Source: Formicincola oecophyllae (GTDB taxonomy: Bacteria; Pseudomonadota; Alphaproteobacteria; Acetobacterales; Acetobacteraceae). From it: DNA of 64,000 bases. The notes under the pieces are model-generated. The model searched no databases, was not told where the DNA came from, and worked only from the letters and a program-made list of their open reading frames with translations. Positions 44,405-54,894 of this stretch are shown here, piece after piece; the stretch's first letter is position 1; each line of letters opens with the position of its first letter. The DNA lies in assembly GCF_006542395.2 (NCBI RefSeq), contig NZ_CP038231.1, positions 992,001-1,056,000 on the forward strand, given 5' to 3'. The position numbers were made by a program, and so were the translations under genes.

Positions 44405-45043
44405 TCAATCCTGGCCAGGGATGCTTGCTGCGGGCTCGCTACCTTCAGGCCGGTCAGGCGCGTCCCCCGCCTCCCCTTCAGGACGGGTGGCCCCCCCAGC
44501 AGCGCCTGCGGGTTTGGCGGCCTTGGGGGAATGCATCTTCAAGCTGATGAGCAGCGAGGCCTTGCCATCTTTGCCAGAGCCATGCCAACCCAAGATGGTG
44601 TCAGCCAGGAAGGCCAGCAATGCCAGGACAGTGCACGCTAAAGCGCTGCCAAACAGCACCAGCATCCAAAACGATGTTGTGGATGGGCGCAATGTGCCTA
44701 AGAAAAGTGCGAGGGCCGCACCACAGGTGAAGGCCCCACCGAGGCCGTTGAAAATAATAGCGATGTCGAGAACGAACATGCGCCTGCGCAGCCTGCGCTG
44801 TGAGGCTTCAAGTCTTGAATGCGAGTAATAGGCAGCCAATTCAGGGTTTGCTGCGTCTGGCGGGCTGGCCAGGCGTTTGTTCACATCCTCCAGATGGTCT
44901 GAAACACGTGCCAGGCGGGTGTTGAAAATGTTGATGAGTGTGCCAATGCCAGAAAGCATGAACACAGGTGTCAAAGCTAGCTGGATGAGGTGGGCTGCAG
45001 AATCAACTGATTCAGGGCCTGAAGGGGCAAAAGGAAACATCAT
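44405..45043 (-). CDS. DUF2721 family membrane protein
   Basis: A 212-residue protein with three membrane segments (about 20-40, 95-115, 125-150), the DUF2721 family core. The pattern includes LTPVFMLSGIGTLINIFNTRLARVSD. A Pro/Glu/Ala-rich tail follows. Its ATG at 45043 overlaps the dsbD start on the other strand; AAGGG upstream lies inside dsbD. The function is unknown. Confidence 0.8.
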   Translation of the reverse strand: MMFPFAPSGPESVDSAAHLIQLALTPVFMLSGIGTLINIFNTRLARVSDHLEDVNKRLASPPDAANPELAAYYSHSRLEASQRRLRRRMFVLDIAIIFNGLGGAFTCGAALALFLGTLRPSTTSFWMLVLFGSALACTVLALLAFLADTILGWHGSGKDGKASLLISLKMHSPKAAKPAGAAGGATRPEGEAGDAPDRPEGSEPAASIPGQD

Positions 45044-47390
45044 GAACAAACCCTTTAGCGTGAAATGGTCTTGGCCGGAACGGGCAGCCTTTTGTGGGAA
45101 GTGGGTTTGGCTTGGGCTCGTGCCCTTGTTTTGGGTAGTTCTGGGGATGGTTAGTGGTAGTGTTTTGGCAGCCCCAGGGCCTGTCAACGCCACGTTGCTG
45201 GCTGTGCCTGCTGGGGGAGCGCGACCATCCGAAGCCAATCCAGGCCAGCAACGTTGGCTTGTGGGGTTGCGCCTGGTCTTTCCTGAAGGGTGGCATGGCT
45301 ATTGGCGCAATGGCGGCGATTCAGGCGAGCCCCCTTCCTACGAACTCACCAGTGACCAAGCGAATGTGGAAAGCGCCCCCATTCAATGGCCTGTGCCGCG
45401 CGTCACCACGGAAGGCGCACCGCCTGAAACTTTGACGGTGCATGTGCTTGAGGGGGACGTCCTCCTCATGCGGGCAGTTAATGTGGCGCTAAAGCGGGGC
45501 CAGAAGGGGCCTGTCACCCTAGCCACCACAGCGCATTGGTTGGCTTGCAAAGACATCTGCAAGCCCCAATCAGCGCACCTCACCATGACGTTGCCCCAAG
45601 ACGTTGCGGCCGTGGGGGCGGCAAAGGCGGTTTTTGAGGATGCGCGCGCCAAGCTGCCCCAGCAGTTTCATGGCCACGCCACGCTGCAGCCCGCTAAGGG
45701 GGGCGCTGTGCTGCGCCTGACGGGCCTTTCCCCCCAGGTTCTACGGAATGTGCCTCTGGCAGAGGTGCGTTTCCTGCCCGATGAGGCTGGCTTGGTCGAG
45801 GCTTCCTCAGCGCAGGATGCCCATTGGCATGGTCAAGCTTTGGAACTTCACCTTAAAGCGCAGCCCAGCTGGCAAACGCCTGGGCCAACGTCAGCAGGCG
45901 TTAAGGGTACGGGGGAAAATGCGCTGGGCATAGAATCCTTGTCAGGGCTTCTTTTGGTGGGGGGGCATGGTTACAGCGTAGTGGCGCGCCCTGGCGCAGG
46001 GTTGGGGACGGGGCTTGCAACCAGCCAAGCCACCCAGCCCCCTCTTGGGTCTGTGGCGCACTACAGCGCGGTGCGGAAAGGACGGCAAAGCTGGGGCCTG
46101 CTGTTGGCTGCGGCTTTTCTGGGTGGAGTGGTGCTCAATTTCATGCCGTGCGTGTTCCCTGTCCTGGCCTTGAAAGCCATGGCGTTGCTGCGCCAGCAAA
46201 CAAGCGCTGGCCTGGAACACAGGGCCAGGCGTTGGAACAGCCAGCGTGAAGGGCTGGCTTATGCGGCTGGGGTGGTGGGTGCTGTCACAGCTTTGGGGCT
46301 GGTCATTACATTAGGGCGTGCTCTGGGGCGGCATTGGGGCTGGGGGGTACAGTTCCAGTCGCCGTTCTTTGTGCTGGCGCTGGGCTGGCTGTTCCTGCTT
46401 ATGGCGTTGGACTTGGCAGGCTTTTGGCAAGTGGGGCCTGGTTTTCACTTCAAGGGCCAACCTGCAGCCCCGCCAGGGGGAACAGGGTTCTGGGGTAGTG
46501 TGGCCGCTTGGGGGCGTGACATGCTTGGGGGTGTGGTGACGGTCGCCGCTGCCACACCGTGCACAGCGCCGTTCCTGGGCATTGCCTTGGGGGCGGCTTT
46601 AGCGTTGGGCGGCCTGGGAGGGGTGTTGCTGTTCGCTGTGATGGGGGTAGGCTTGGCTTTCCCTTTTTTGCTGCTGGCGTTCTGCCCCGTTTTGACGCGC
46701 TTCATGCCCCGCCCTGGCAGCTGGATGAATGTGCTGCGCACCTGTTTGTGCTGGCCCTTGCTAGGGAGCTGCGTGTGGTTGCTGTGGGTGGGTACCTGCC
46801 AAGTTGGGGCGGGGTTTGTACTGGTTGGCGCTGGTGGGGCCGTTGCCATGGCCTTGGGCGCTTGGCTGTGGGACTTGGGGCGCTGGCAAGCCATGGCTGG
46901 ACCTGGGCATGGCTTGGGACGGGCCAAGGTGCTGCGCTGTGCTGCACTGACCTTGTGGGTGGGGTGTCTGGTGGTGGGGTGGCGCCAAACCAGTGTTGGC
47001 ACAACAGTTACCCCTGCCCAAGGTGGCAAAGGGGTTGAACGCATGGCCTTCACGCCCCAGACCTTGGAACAGCTGCGCCAGCAAGGGCGCCCTGTTTTGC
47101 TGGATGTAGGCGCTGCCTGGTGCGTGACATGCCTTCTCAATGAGCACCTGGTGCTTGACAGTGCCGCGGTTCAAGAAGCTTTGGTCCAACACCATGCTGT
47201 TTTGATGCATGCGGACTGGACCCGTCATGACCCAGTACTGACGGCATGGCTGGAAGGGCAGCACCATTTGGCCGTGCCTTACGATGTCTGGTTCCCAACC
47301 CCCAGCCCCCAACACCTTAAGGGTGCGGAAGTGGTGCTGCCAGCTTTGCTGACGGTGCCGCACATGCTGCGCGCGCTAAGCAGCCCTTGA
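45042..47390 (+). CDS. dsbD: Protein-disulfide reductase DsbD (ScsB-like)
   Basis: A 782-residue inner-membrane protein that moves electrons from cytoplasmic thioredoxin to periplasmic proteins. A periplasmic N-terminal domain (about 40-280) has LACKDICKP, the ScsB-type Cys pair. An eight-helix CcdA-like core has NFMPCVFPVL and AATPCTAPFLG. The C-terminal thioredoxin domain has AAWCVTC. AAGGA lies 6 bases before ATG 45042, inside the divergent DUF2721 gene. Confidence 0.9.
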   Translation: MNKPFSVKWSWPERAAFCGKWVWLGLVPLFWVVLGMVSGSVLAAPGPVNATLLAVPAGGARPSEANPGQQRWLVGLRLVFPEGWHGYWRNGGDSGEPPSYELTSDQANVESAPIQWPVPRVTTEGAPPETLTVHVLEGDVLLMRAVNVALKRGQKGPVTLATTAHWLACKDICKPQSAHLTMTLPQDVAAVGAAKAVFEDARAKLPQQFHGHATLQPAKGGAVLRLTGLSPQVLRNVPLAEVRFLPDEAGLVEASSAQDAHWHGQALELHLKAQPSWQTPGPTSAGVKGTGENALGIESLSGLLLVGGHGYSVVARPGAGLGTGLATSQATQPPLGSVAHYSAVRKGRQSWGLLLAAAFLGGVVLNFMPCVFPVLALKAMALLRQQTSAGLEHRARRWNSQREGLAYAAGVVGAVTALGLVITLGRALGRHWGWGVQFQSPFFVLALGWLFLLMALDLAGFWQVGPGFHFKGQPAAPPGGTGFWGSVAAWGRDMLGGVVTVAAATPCTAPFLGIALGAALALGGLGGVLLFAVMGVGLAFPFLLLAFCPVLTRFMPRPGSWMNVLRTCLCWPLLGSCVWLLWVGTCQVGAGFVLVGAGGAVAMALGAWLWDLGRWQAMAGPGHGLGRAKVLRCAALTLWVGCLVVGWRQTSVGTTVTPAQGGKGVERMAFTPQTLEQLRQQGRPVLLDVGAAWCVTCLLNEHLVLDSAAVQEALVQHHAVLMHADWTRHDPVLTAWLEGQHHLAVPYDVWFPTPSPQHLKGAEVVLPALLTVPHMLRALSSP

Positions 47391-47484
47391 CGAGGGGCGG
47401 TGATAAGCCGTTGGGAAGCTGTCAACCCAACCACAGAGGGAGTAACCTGAATTCTTCCTGCTTCTGAGGAATGCTGAGCCCTCC

Positions 47485-49986
47485 ATGCCTAAACACATTT
47501 CATTGCCGTTCAGTGTTCAGCGCTTTGCTGAACTCAACGCCCAGGGGAATGAGCGTGGCTTGGGGGCGCTCCTGCGCAGCATTGCCCAGGTCATTCACGC
47601 AGCCTACCACCAGGGTGCGGAGGGGGTGGTAACCCGTAAGGGAAGGCGCATCGCCATTCAAATCATGCTGCCCCTTTTCCTGGCGCTGCAAGGGGCGTTG
47701 ATGATCCTCAGTGCTGATTGCCTTTGGAAAGTATCAGCGCGCATCGGGATGGGATGCTTGAATCTGGGTGCGGGGCTCCTTCTCCTGATGGCGGCACTGG
47801 TTTACGGCCCCCTTAATTCCAGGCGTTTCAACCACTTGGTGTTGAGTTGGGCGTTCACCATCATCGGTATGGGGTTGGCAGCCTATTGGGGAGGGGTGGC
47901 GACAGTGCTTTTCCCCCTCCTGGCCCCTCAAAGCCAGGCTTTGGCCTGCGTGGGGTTGTTGGTTCTGCTGGGGTCTGGGTTGTTCCTCCTGCCAGGCGCC
48001 TACACATCATGCCTCTACATCGGCGTGTTGAGCGTTATGAGCTTGGCAGTGGTGCTGAAGGTCTGGCGCGAGGCCAATTACAACCTGTTTTATTGCGCTT
48101 GCTTCCTGGCCATTTTGTTGGGGACGATGTTTGTCCTCCTAGCGGCCATCACATTGCGGGTACTGTTCATTGCCATGTTGGCCAACCGCGATGACCTGGC
48201 TGAACGTGAACATGTCCTCTCCCTTCTGCTCACCAACAATGATCCGGATGGTAGTTGGCTGTGGACTACGGACGCTGAAGGACGCCTTCAAACGGTGGGG
48301 CATGGGTTGGCGCGTTCCCTGGGGCGGCCTGCGCGCACGTTGCAGGGGCAGCATTTCCTGGATGTCCTGGGCGAAAGCCTTGGCCTGGAGCGCAGCATCC
48401 CCTTGCGCCCCCAGCCTGGTGTGACAGTGCGGCCGCCTGTTGCTTTGCGCGGCAAGCAGTTCAAGGGCGACAGCCAGCAGAAGCGCGCTTTTGAACGCCT
48501 GGCTGGCTGCATCGACAAGCGGATCTTCTTTCGGGACTTGGTGGTGCATGGTCAGCGCCATGATGGCAAGGGGGAACGCTTTTGGGCCATCAGCGGGCGC
48601 CCTGTGGTGGAAAACCACTTTTTCAAGGGCTACCGCGGCCTTGGCATGGACGTGACGTCTGATTGCAAAACCCAGCAGGACATCCGTTTCCGCGCCACCC
48701 ATGACCCTTTGACTAGACTGCCTAACCGGACGGCCTTTTTTGATGACATGGCCCTGTTCCTTGTCTCTGCCGTGCGTGACAGCAGGCCTTTCGCCCTTTT
48801 CAGCCTAGATCTGGATGGCTTTAAGCAGGTCAATGACCGTCATGGCCATGCCGCAGGTGACCAAATGCTGGAAACGGTGGCCAACCTGCTGCACCATGCC
48901 GCAGCTGGCCACGACCTTTACCGCCTTGGCGGGGATGAGTTCGTGATTCTGGCGCATGACACCAACCCTAAGGAAGCCGCGTTGCTCGCACGGCAGCTCA
49001 TCGCTGCTGTTTCTGGGGCGCCTCTCACAGTGGCTGGTGGCATCTCGTGCCCTGTGGGGCTGAGCGTTGGCATCGTCATGGGTGGCGACCAGCCAGGTGA
49101 AGGCATAGAGAAGATGCTCGAGGCCAGCGACCTGGCCCTTTACGATTCAAAGCAGCACGGTGGGGGGACCTACAGTTTCTACCAAGCGGCCTTGAAGGAC
49201 CTGGCTGAGCGTGAACGCATCCTGATGCGTGACTTGGGGATCGCCTTAGCGCAAGAAACGCTCCAGATTAATTACCAGCCCTTCTTTGACGCCCAGACAC
49301 AGGCCCTGCGTGGCTTTGAGGCCCTGATTGCATGGACCCACCCCCAGGTTGGCCCCATCCCGGCTGAGGAGATTATCCGGCTGGCGGAGGAAGGCGGCCT
49401 CATCAACATTCTGGGCATGCAAGTCCTCAGGCGCGCCAGCGCTTTTGCAGCCCAATGGCCCTTGCCGCTGGAACTGTCAGTCAATCTTTCCGTCAATCAA
49501 CTGACGGCAGAGGGCTTTAGTGAAGAGTGGATGAGGATCCTCAAGGAAACTGGCCTGCCCCCCCACAGACTCCAGGCAGAAGTAACTGAGACCATTTTCA
49601 TGGCTAATTCCAGCATCATGGTCAGCCGCTTGAGCCAGCTACGTGAACAAGGCATCGGCATTGCGCTGGATGATTTTGGCAAAGGCTATTCATGCCTGAG
49701 TTACCTGCACAATTTCCCTTTCACCAAAATCAAGCTCGACAAGTCGTTCGTCTCCGACATGCTTTATGAAAGCAAAGCGGCCATCATCGTGCGCGCAGCC
49801 ATTGGCATCGCCATTGATTTAGGCGTGGCAGTGACGGCAGAAGGGGTGGAGACACGCGAACAGCTTGAAACGCTGGTCTCACTGGGTTGCACGGAAGTGC
49901 AGGGGTATTACTTCGCCCGCGCTGTTGATGAAGGTACTGTGCTGCGCATGATTCACGCAGCCAGCGTTTACAACGCCGCCGCCTAA
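47485..49986 (+). CDS. GGDEF-EAL domain protein (cyclic-di-GMP synthase/phosphodiesterase)
   Basis: An 833-residue membrane-bound signalling protein. About five to six membrane helices (55-235) precede a PAS-like domain (about 245-395). The GGDEF domain (about 405-565) keeps the active loop GGDEF. The EAL domain (about 580-830) keeps EALIAW, NLSVNQL, EVTET, DDFGKGYS, KLDKSFV and EGVET. Both activities therefore appear possible. The PAS region suggests redox or ligand control. Confidence 0.92.
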   Translation: MPKHISLPFSVQRFAELNAQGNERGLGALLRSIAQVIHAAYHQGAEGVVTRKGRRIAIQIMLPLFLALQGALMILSADCLWKVSARIGMGCLNLGAGLLLLMAALVYGPLNSRRFNHLVLSWAFTIIGMGLAAYWGGVATVLFPLLAPQSQALACVGLLVLLGSGLFLLPGAYTSCLYIGVLSVMSLAVVLKVWREANYNLFYCACFLAILLGTMFVLLAAITLRVLFIAMLANRDDLAEREHVLSLLLTNNDPDGSWLWTTDAEGRLQTVGHGLARSLGRPARTLQGQHFLDVLGESLGLERSIPLRPQPGVTVRPPVALRGKQFKGDSQQKRAFERLAGCIDKRIFFRDLVVHGQRHDGKGERFWAISGRPVVENHFFKGYRGLGMDVTSDCKTQQDIRFRATHDPLTRLPNRTAFFDDMALFLVSAVRDSRPFALFSLDLDGFKQVNDRHGHAAGDQMLETVANLLHHAAAGHDLYRLGGDEFVILAHDTNPKEAALLARQLIAAVSGAPLTVAGGISCPVGLSVGIVMGGDQPGEGIEKMLEASDLALYDSKQHGGGTYSFYQAALKDLAERERILMRDLGIALAQETLQINYQPFFDAQTQALRGFEALIAWTHPQVGPIPAEEIIRLAEEGGLINILGMQVLRRASAFAAQWPLPLELSVNLSVNQLTAEGFSEEWMRILKETGLPPHRLQAEVTETIFMANSSIMVSRLSQLREQGIGIALDDFGKGYSCLSYLHNFPFTKIKLDKSFVSDMLYESKAAIIVRAAIGIAIDLGVAVTAEGVETREQLETLVSLGCTEVQGYYFARAVDEGTVLRMIHAASVYNAAA

Positions 49987-49992
49987 GGCCTT

Positions 49993-50316
49993 TCAGGGGC
50001 TGGAGGGGAGGGAAGCTAGAACACACCCTGCCAGGATGAGGCCAATGCCGCACCAGTTGGGCCAAGGGAGGTTCTGGTGAAACAACACTAGGCCAGCCGT
50101 TGCCGTGATGACGATGCCAACACCGCACCACACAGCATAGGCCACCCCCATGGGCAGCATGGTCAACACGCGCGAGAAGCAGAAAAACGATCCCCCCATA
50201 AGCCCAAGCGCAAGCAGCCCCCACAGGGGTTTTTGGAAGCCATTGGCGTTCTTCAGGCAGGATGTGCCTGTGCCCTCAAGGGCGATGGCCAGAAAAAGCC
50301 ACAACCAGCCCTGCAT
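49993..50316 (-). CDS. SMR family multidrug efflux protein (EmrE-like)
   Basis: A 107-residue four-helix transporter. The first helix carries the essential Glu in AIALEGTGTS, and YAVWCGVGI contains the conserved Trp. The pattern is that of EmrE/QacE proteins, which export cationic drugs with protons. The ATG shares its A with the uvrA stop (TGATG), which indicates translational coupling. Confidence 0.9.
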   Translation of the reverse strand: MQGWLWLFLAIALEGTGTSCLKNANGFQKPLWGLLALGLMGGSFFCFSRVLTMLPMGVAYAVWCGVGIVITATAGLVLFHQNLPWPNWCGIGLILAGCVLASLPSSP

Positions 50317-53294
50317 CAACCGCCCGCCTTTGCGCGGCCCTTGGCCTTGGGGGCTGCTTTCCTTTTGTCGGTTTTCTTGGACAAGGCCCCCCCTTGGGCC
50401 TTGGTCAGCATGGGGGCCAAAAAGCGCCCTGTGTGGCTATCCACGTTGGTAGCAATGTCTTCAGGGGTACCGCTGGCCACGATGGTACCTCCCCCAGCGC
50501 CCCCTTCAGGCCCAACGTCAATGATATGGTCAGCGGTCTTGATGAGGTCGAGATTGTGCTCAATCACCAAAACGGTGTTGCCTTGCTCCACCAAGGTGTG
50601 GAGGACTTCAAGCAGCTTGCGGACATCCTCCGTGTGGAGCCCTGTTGTGGGTTCATCAAGGATGTAGAGCGTGTTACCGGTGGCGCGGCGGGAAAGTTCC
50701 TTGGCTAGCTTGATGCGCTGCGCCTCCCCCCCTGAAAGGGTGGTGGCGCTTTGGCCCAGAGAAACATAGCCAAGCCCCACCTGCTGCAGCACAGCGAGCT
50801 TCTCAGCGATGCGTGGCACGGGGGCAAAGAACTCCACGGCCTCATCAATGGTCATGGCCAGTACATCGGCGATGGACTTGCCACGGTAGCGCACTTCAAG
50901 GGTCTCGCGGTTGTAACGCGCCCCTTTGCACGTGTCGCATGTCACGAAGACATCGGGCAGGAAGTGCATCTCAATTTTGAGCACCCCGTCACCTTCGCAG
51001 GCTTCGCAGCGCCCACCTTTGACGTTGAAGGAGAAGCGCCCCGGTTTGTAGCCCCGCACCTTGGCTTCAGGCAGGCCAGCGAACCAGTCGCGCACAGGTG
51101 CGAAAAGGTCGGTGTAGGTGGCGGGGTTGGAACGCGGCGTGCGGCCGATGGGGGATTGGTCGATCTCAATGATCTTGTCGATGTGCTCCACCCCCTCAAT
51201 GCGGCCATGGGGCAGTGGCACAAGCCCACTGCTGTTCATTTGGCGCGAAAGGCTTTTGTAGAGCGTGTCGATGATGAGGCTGGATTTGCCACTGCCTGAA
51301 ACGCCCGTCACGGCCGTGAAGGTGCCAAGGGGGATTTTCACGTTCACGTTCTTTAAATTGTGCCCGCTGGCCTTGTGCAGCGTCAGAAATTTTTTGGCAC
51401 GCCGGCGTTTGGCTGGGACAGCGATGCCGGTTTTGCCAGCCAGCCACTGCCCGGTGACGCTCCCTTCCACCCCCGCCACATGCGTTGGCGTGCCAGAGGC
51501 CATCACCTCTCCACCCAGACGGCCTGCGCCTGGCCCCATATCGACAAGCCAGTCAGCAGCTCTGATGGCGTCTTCGTCATGCTCTACCACCACAACGGAA
51601 TTGCCCAGGTCGCGTAGGCGCCGCAGCATGGCTAGAAGGCGCTCATTGTCGCGCTGGTGCAGCCCGATGGAAGGTTCGTCCAGAACGTAGAGGACGCCAG
51701 TCAGGCCAGAGCCAATCTGGGAAGCCAGGCGAATGCGCTGCGCCTCCCCCCCCGAAAGGGTGCCGGCCCCCCGGCCCAGCGTCAGGTAGTCCAGCCCAAC
51801 GCGGTCGAGGAAGTGCAGGCGCTCGGTGATTTCACGCAGAATGCGGCTGGCGATCTCAGCCTTTTGGGGGGGCAGGCTTTTCCCCACCTTCTGGAACCAC
51901 GCCAAGGCCTCTTGAATGGTCATGGCGGAGGCCTGGGCGATGTCGGTACCATCAATCTTGACGCACAGAGCCTCTGGACGTAGGCGTGCGCCATGGCACA
52001 CGCGGCAGGGCTGGGGGGATTGGTAGCGCATCAGGCGTTCGCGCATCAAAGGGTTTGATGACTGCCGCAGGCGCCGTTCCAGAAAAGCCAAGACGCCGTC
52101 AAAGGGCTTTTCCAAGGTGTGAACGCGCCCACCATCCTGGTATGTGATGGGCACCACCTCATCACCGCTTCCCTCAAGCAGGAAAGCGCGCGTTGAAGGC
52201 TTCAACGCCGACCACGGGGTGTCGATGTCCTCACCACAATGGCGCGCCAGCCCAGCTAAGGTCTGTTCGAAAAGTGGGTCCTTCTCATTCAGCCATGGTG
52301 CGATGGCGCCTTGGCGCAGCGTCAAGCTTTCATCAGGCACCACCAGGGCTGCGTCAAAGTGCATTTCGCTGCCAAGCCCATCGCAGGTGGGGCATGCACC
52401 TGTGGGGGCGTTGAAGGAAAACAGGCGTGGTTCCAGGTTCTCAATCATGAAGCCTGAAACCGGGCATGACCAACGCGATGAGAAAGCGATGGAGAGCGTC
52501 TCCCCACCCTTCGCGCCCTCTTGGTCCTGGGGGCGCTGCACCTCCTCCACGCTGGCCAGGCCATCTGACAGGCCAAGGGCAGTCTCGAAGCTGTCAGCCA
52601 GGCGGTTCTCCAAACCAGGCTTGACGATGACGCGGTCGACCACGGCCTCAACTGTGTGGCGCGTGCGCCTGTTGAGTTTGGGCACCTCTGAAAGTTCATA
52701 AAGGGTGCCGTCAACGCGCACGCGCGTGAAACCGCGCCTGGTCAGTTCGGCCAGTTCCTTGGCCTGGTCGCCTTTGCGGTCGCGCACGATGGGCGCCAGT
52801 AGCAGCAGCCGCGTGCCTTCAGGCAACGCCATGACCCTGTCCACCATTTGACTGATGCTCTGCGCTTCGATCGGCAGGCCTGTGGCGGGCGAATAAGGTG
52901 TGCCCGCCCGCGCCCAGAGCAAGCGCATGTAATCATGGATCTCCGTAACAGTGCCCACTGTGGAACGCGGGTTTTTGCTGGTTGTTTTCTGCTCGATCGA
53001 TATGGCGGGCGAAAGGCCCTCAATGCTGTCAACGTCAGGTTTGCCCATCAGCTCCAGAAATTGCCTGGCGTAGGCTGAAAGGCTTTCCACGTAACGCCGC
53101 TGGCCTTCAGCATAGATGGTGTCGAAAGCCAGGCTGGACTTGCCACTGCCTGAAAGGCCCGTCATGACCGTCAAGGCATGGCGGGGAATGGTAATGTCAA
53201 TGTTTTTAAGGTTGTGCGTGCGCGCCCCCCGCACAGTGATGGCGGGGCCTTCAGGCTGCTGGATGGCAGCGGCCGGGGTGGGCTGTGTCGTCAT
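50316..53294 (-). CDS. uvrA: Excinuclease ABC subunit A
   Basis: It locates DNA lesions for nucleotide excision repair. The 992 residues have two ABC ATPase halves: Walker [11 protein letters not shown] and [10 protein letters not shown], two LSGGEAQR signatures, and zinc cysteines as in [10 protein letters not shown] and [12 protein letters not shown] 53294 matches the family N-terminus; an upstream frame to 53429 has no support. Divergent from ssb, a common layout. Confidence 0.96.
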   Translation of the reverse strand: MTTQPTPAAAIQQPEGPAITVRGARTHNLKNIDITIPRHALTVMTGLSGSGKSSLAFDTIYAEGQRRYVESLSAYARQFLELMGKPDVDSIEGLSPAISIEQKTTSKNPRSTVGTVTEIHDYMRLLWARAGTPYSPATGLPIEAQSISQMVDRVMALPEGTRLLLLAPIVRDRKGDQAKELAELTRRGFTRVRVDGTLYELSEVPKLNRRTRHTVEAVVDRVIVKPGLENRLADSFETALGLSDGLASVEEVQRPQDQEGAKGGETLSIAFSSRWSCPVSGFMIENLEPRLFSFNAPTGACPTCDGLGSEMHFDAALVVPDESLTLRQGAIAPWLNEKDPLFEQTLAGLARHCGEDIDTPWSALKPSTRAFLLEGSGDEVVPITYQDGGRVHTLEKPFDGVLAFLERRLRQSSNPLMRERLMRYQSPQPCRVCHGARLRPEALCVKIDGTDIAQASAMTIQEALAWFQKVGKSLPPQKAEIASRILREITERLHFLDRVGLDYLTLGRGAGTLSGGEAQRIRLASQIGSGLTGVLYVLDEPSIGLHQRDNERLLAMLRRLRDLGNSVVVVEHDEDAIRAADWLVDMGPGAGRLGGEVMASGTPTHVAGVEGSVTGQWLAGKTGIAVPAKRRRAKKFLTLHKASGHNLKNVNVKIPLGTFTAVTGVSGSGKSSLIIDTLYKSLSRQMNSSGLVPLPHGRIEGVEHIDKIIEIDQSPIGRTPRSNPATYTDLFAPVRDWFAGLPEAKVRGYKPGRFSFNVKGGRCEACEGDGVLKIEMHFLPDVFVTCDTCKGARYNRETLEVRYRGKSIADVLAMTIDEAVEFFAPVPRIAEKLAVLQQVGLGYVSLGQSATTLSGGEAQRIKLAKELSRRATGNTLYILDEPTTGLHTEDVRKLLEVLHTLVEQGNTVLVIEHNLDLIKTADHIIDVGPEGGAGGGTIVASGTPEDIATNVDSHTGRFLAPMLTKAQGGALSKKTDKRKAAPKAKGRAKAGG

Positions 53295-53487
53295 GGTCAA
53301 TCCTGGTTGAGACGCTTTAATCTGGGCTTTAAGCTGGAAAATGGCTGGAAATGGTGGCTCTGGGCGGTTGTACAGGTTAAAATAACCCCACCCCTGGCAA
53401 GCCCCATGGTGGCCAGGGGCGGCAAACATGGCACCTGGTGCGCTTCAAGCGTGCTTGGCCCAAACAGCAAAGTGAGGTGACAGGCGC

Positions 53488-54039
53488 ATGGCCGGTTCAG
53501 TCAACAAAGTAATCCTGGTTGGGAATCTGGGGGCGGACCCTGAGATCCGCAATACCCAGAGTGGCAGCAAGATTGCCAATCTGCGCCTGGCCACATCGCA
53601 AAGCTGGAATGACCGCAACACGGGCGAACGCCAGGAACGCACGGAATGGCACCGTGTTGTGCTTTTCAACGAGCGTCTGGCTGATGTGGCTGAACGTTTC
53701 CTGCGCAAAGGCCGCAAAGTTTACGTTGAAGGCGAGTTGCGCACCCGCAAATGGACTGATCAGAGCGGCCAGGACAAATACACCACTGAGGTGGTGATTG
53801 ACCGCTTCCGCGGGGATTTGCAGATTCTAGACAACAACCGCGATGGGGACAGTCAGAGCGGTGGTGGCTATGGCGCAGGCCAGGCCAGCCAGGGTGGTGG
53901 CTACCAGAAGCCACGCGCCCAGGGTTCTTCCTTTGGTGGTCAAAGCCAAAGCCGGCCACAGGCCCAAGGCGGCAACCAGGGCTGGGATGCAGGCCATGCC
54001 CAGGCTGACCAAGACCTGGATGACGAGATCCCCTTCTAA
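53488..54039 (+). CDS. ssb: Single-stranded DNA-binding protein
   Basis: A 183-residue protein that coats ssDNA. The OB fold (about 5-112) has [15 protein letters not shown] and [14 protein letters not shown] Gly/Gln-rich linker leads to the acidic tail DLDDEIPF, which binds partners. The start is 193 bases from uvrA on the other strand. Confidence 0.96.
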   Translation: MAGSVNKVILVGNLGADPEIRNTQSGSKIANLRLATSQSWNDRNTGERQERTEWHRVVLFNERLADVAERFLRKGRKVYVEGELRTRKWTDQSGQDKYTTEVVIDRFRGDLQILDNNRDGDSQSGGGYGAGQASQGGGYQKPRAQGSSFGGQSQSRPQAQGGNQGWDAGHAQADQDLDDEIPF

Positions 54040-54129
54040 CCCTTAAGCCCTTCTGATTCTCAGGGCTGGCCGCCCTGACTAGGGCGGTGCGGGGGTGGCT
54101 ATGCTTGAGGCCTGTTCAGGCCTGCCCCT

Positions 54130-54666
54130 TCACCAGAAACCTGGGTAGCCCCAGCCGCCACCCCAGCCTGGTCCCCACCCCCAGCCTGGGCCATAATCCC
54201 ATCCCCAGCCAGGACCGCCCCAGCCCCAACCACCGTAGTAACCCCCAAAACTCCCGACATCTCCCAAGCCTTCCAGCCCATCGGCCAGCAGGGAGAACAC
54301 GCCCCAGCCGTCACTGCTGCCAGAATCATCTTGCTTGGTCGTAGTTGAGGTCGATGTGGTACTGGCTTTTTGGGGACGGTTAGTGAAGGTTGGCAGTGGT
54401 GGTGGCGCTGGTAGCCCCAACGCCTTGTTGTTCTGCGCTGCCTGCGCTGAGGCAGCCATTAAACTGGGGTTGGGCTGCTGGTAGGCTGGCACTGCGCTGC
54501 CCACTGGCGTTGGCGGCACAATGGGGGCTGTCGGGGGCGCCGTTTCGCAGCCTGCCAGTACCATGCCCAGCAGCACCGCACCCTGTCCCCAAGCGATGTG
54601 AACAAGGCGGTTTCTACGCCGCGCCCCCCCTGCACGTGAGGAAGCCTTGTTGGGATGGCAACACAT
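54130..54666 (-). CDS. Lipoprotein with Gly/Trp-rich C-terminus
   Basis: A 178-residue protein. A positive N-terminus is followed by a lipobox (LLGMVLAGC, Cys at about 40). A Pro/Thr/Ser-rich middle is followed by a tail (about 145-178) of GWGWGG, GPGWGW and GWGYPGFW units with very many Gly and Trp. GGAGAACACC precedes the ATG at 54666. I recognise no family. Confidence 0.7.
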   Translation of the reverse strand: MCCHPNKASSRAGGARRRNRLVHIAWGQGAVLLGMVLAGCETAPPTAPIVPPTPVGSAVPAYQQPNPSLMAASAQAAQNNKALGLPAPPPLPTFTNRPQKASTTSTSTTTKQDDSGSSDGWGVFSLLADGLEGLGDVGSFGGYYGGWGWGGPGWGWDYGPGWGWGPGWGGGWGYPGFW

Positions 54667-54894
54667 GGTGTTCTCCAATTGGTTGTTAAGGGCCCTCAAG
54701 CTGGATGTTGGTAAAGGCGGTTCATGGCAGCAAGCGGGCAGAGACTGCTTTGGACTGACAAGCTGCCCCCTGAACCCAGAAGGCCTGCGCTTGGTGGGGG
54801 CGTGTGGTCATAAGTGTCTGCTTGACCCTTCAAAGGCCTGGCTGGGCCTATCCTGGCTTGCGTAGGCAAGCGTTCACGGTGATAGTCCCTTTTC

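Noticed and set aside
53340-53420. LexA (SOS) box between uvrA and ssb
   Set aside because: GTTGTACAGGTT resembles the alphaproteobacterial GTTC-N7-GTTC only in part and the spacing is wrong. A CCCCTGGC/GCCAGGGG palindrome is present but is not a LexA site.
54070-54087. CCGCCCT-GACT-AGGGCGG hairpin after ssb as terminator
   Set aside because: The stem is perfect, but there is no T-run on either strand, so I do not call it a terminator.
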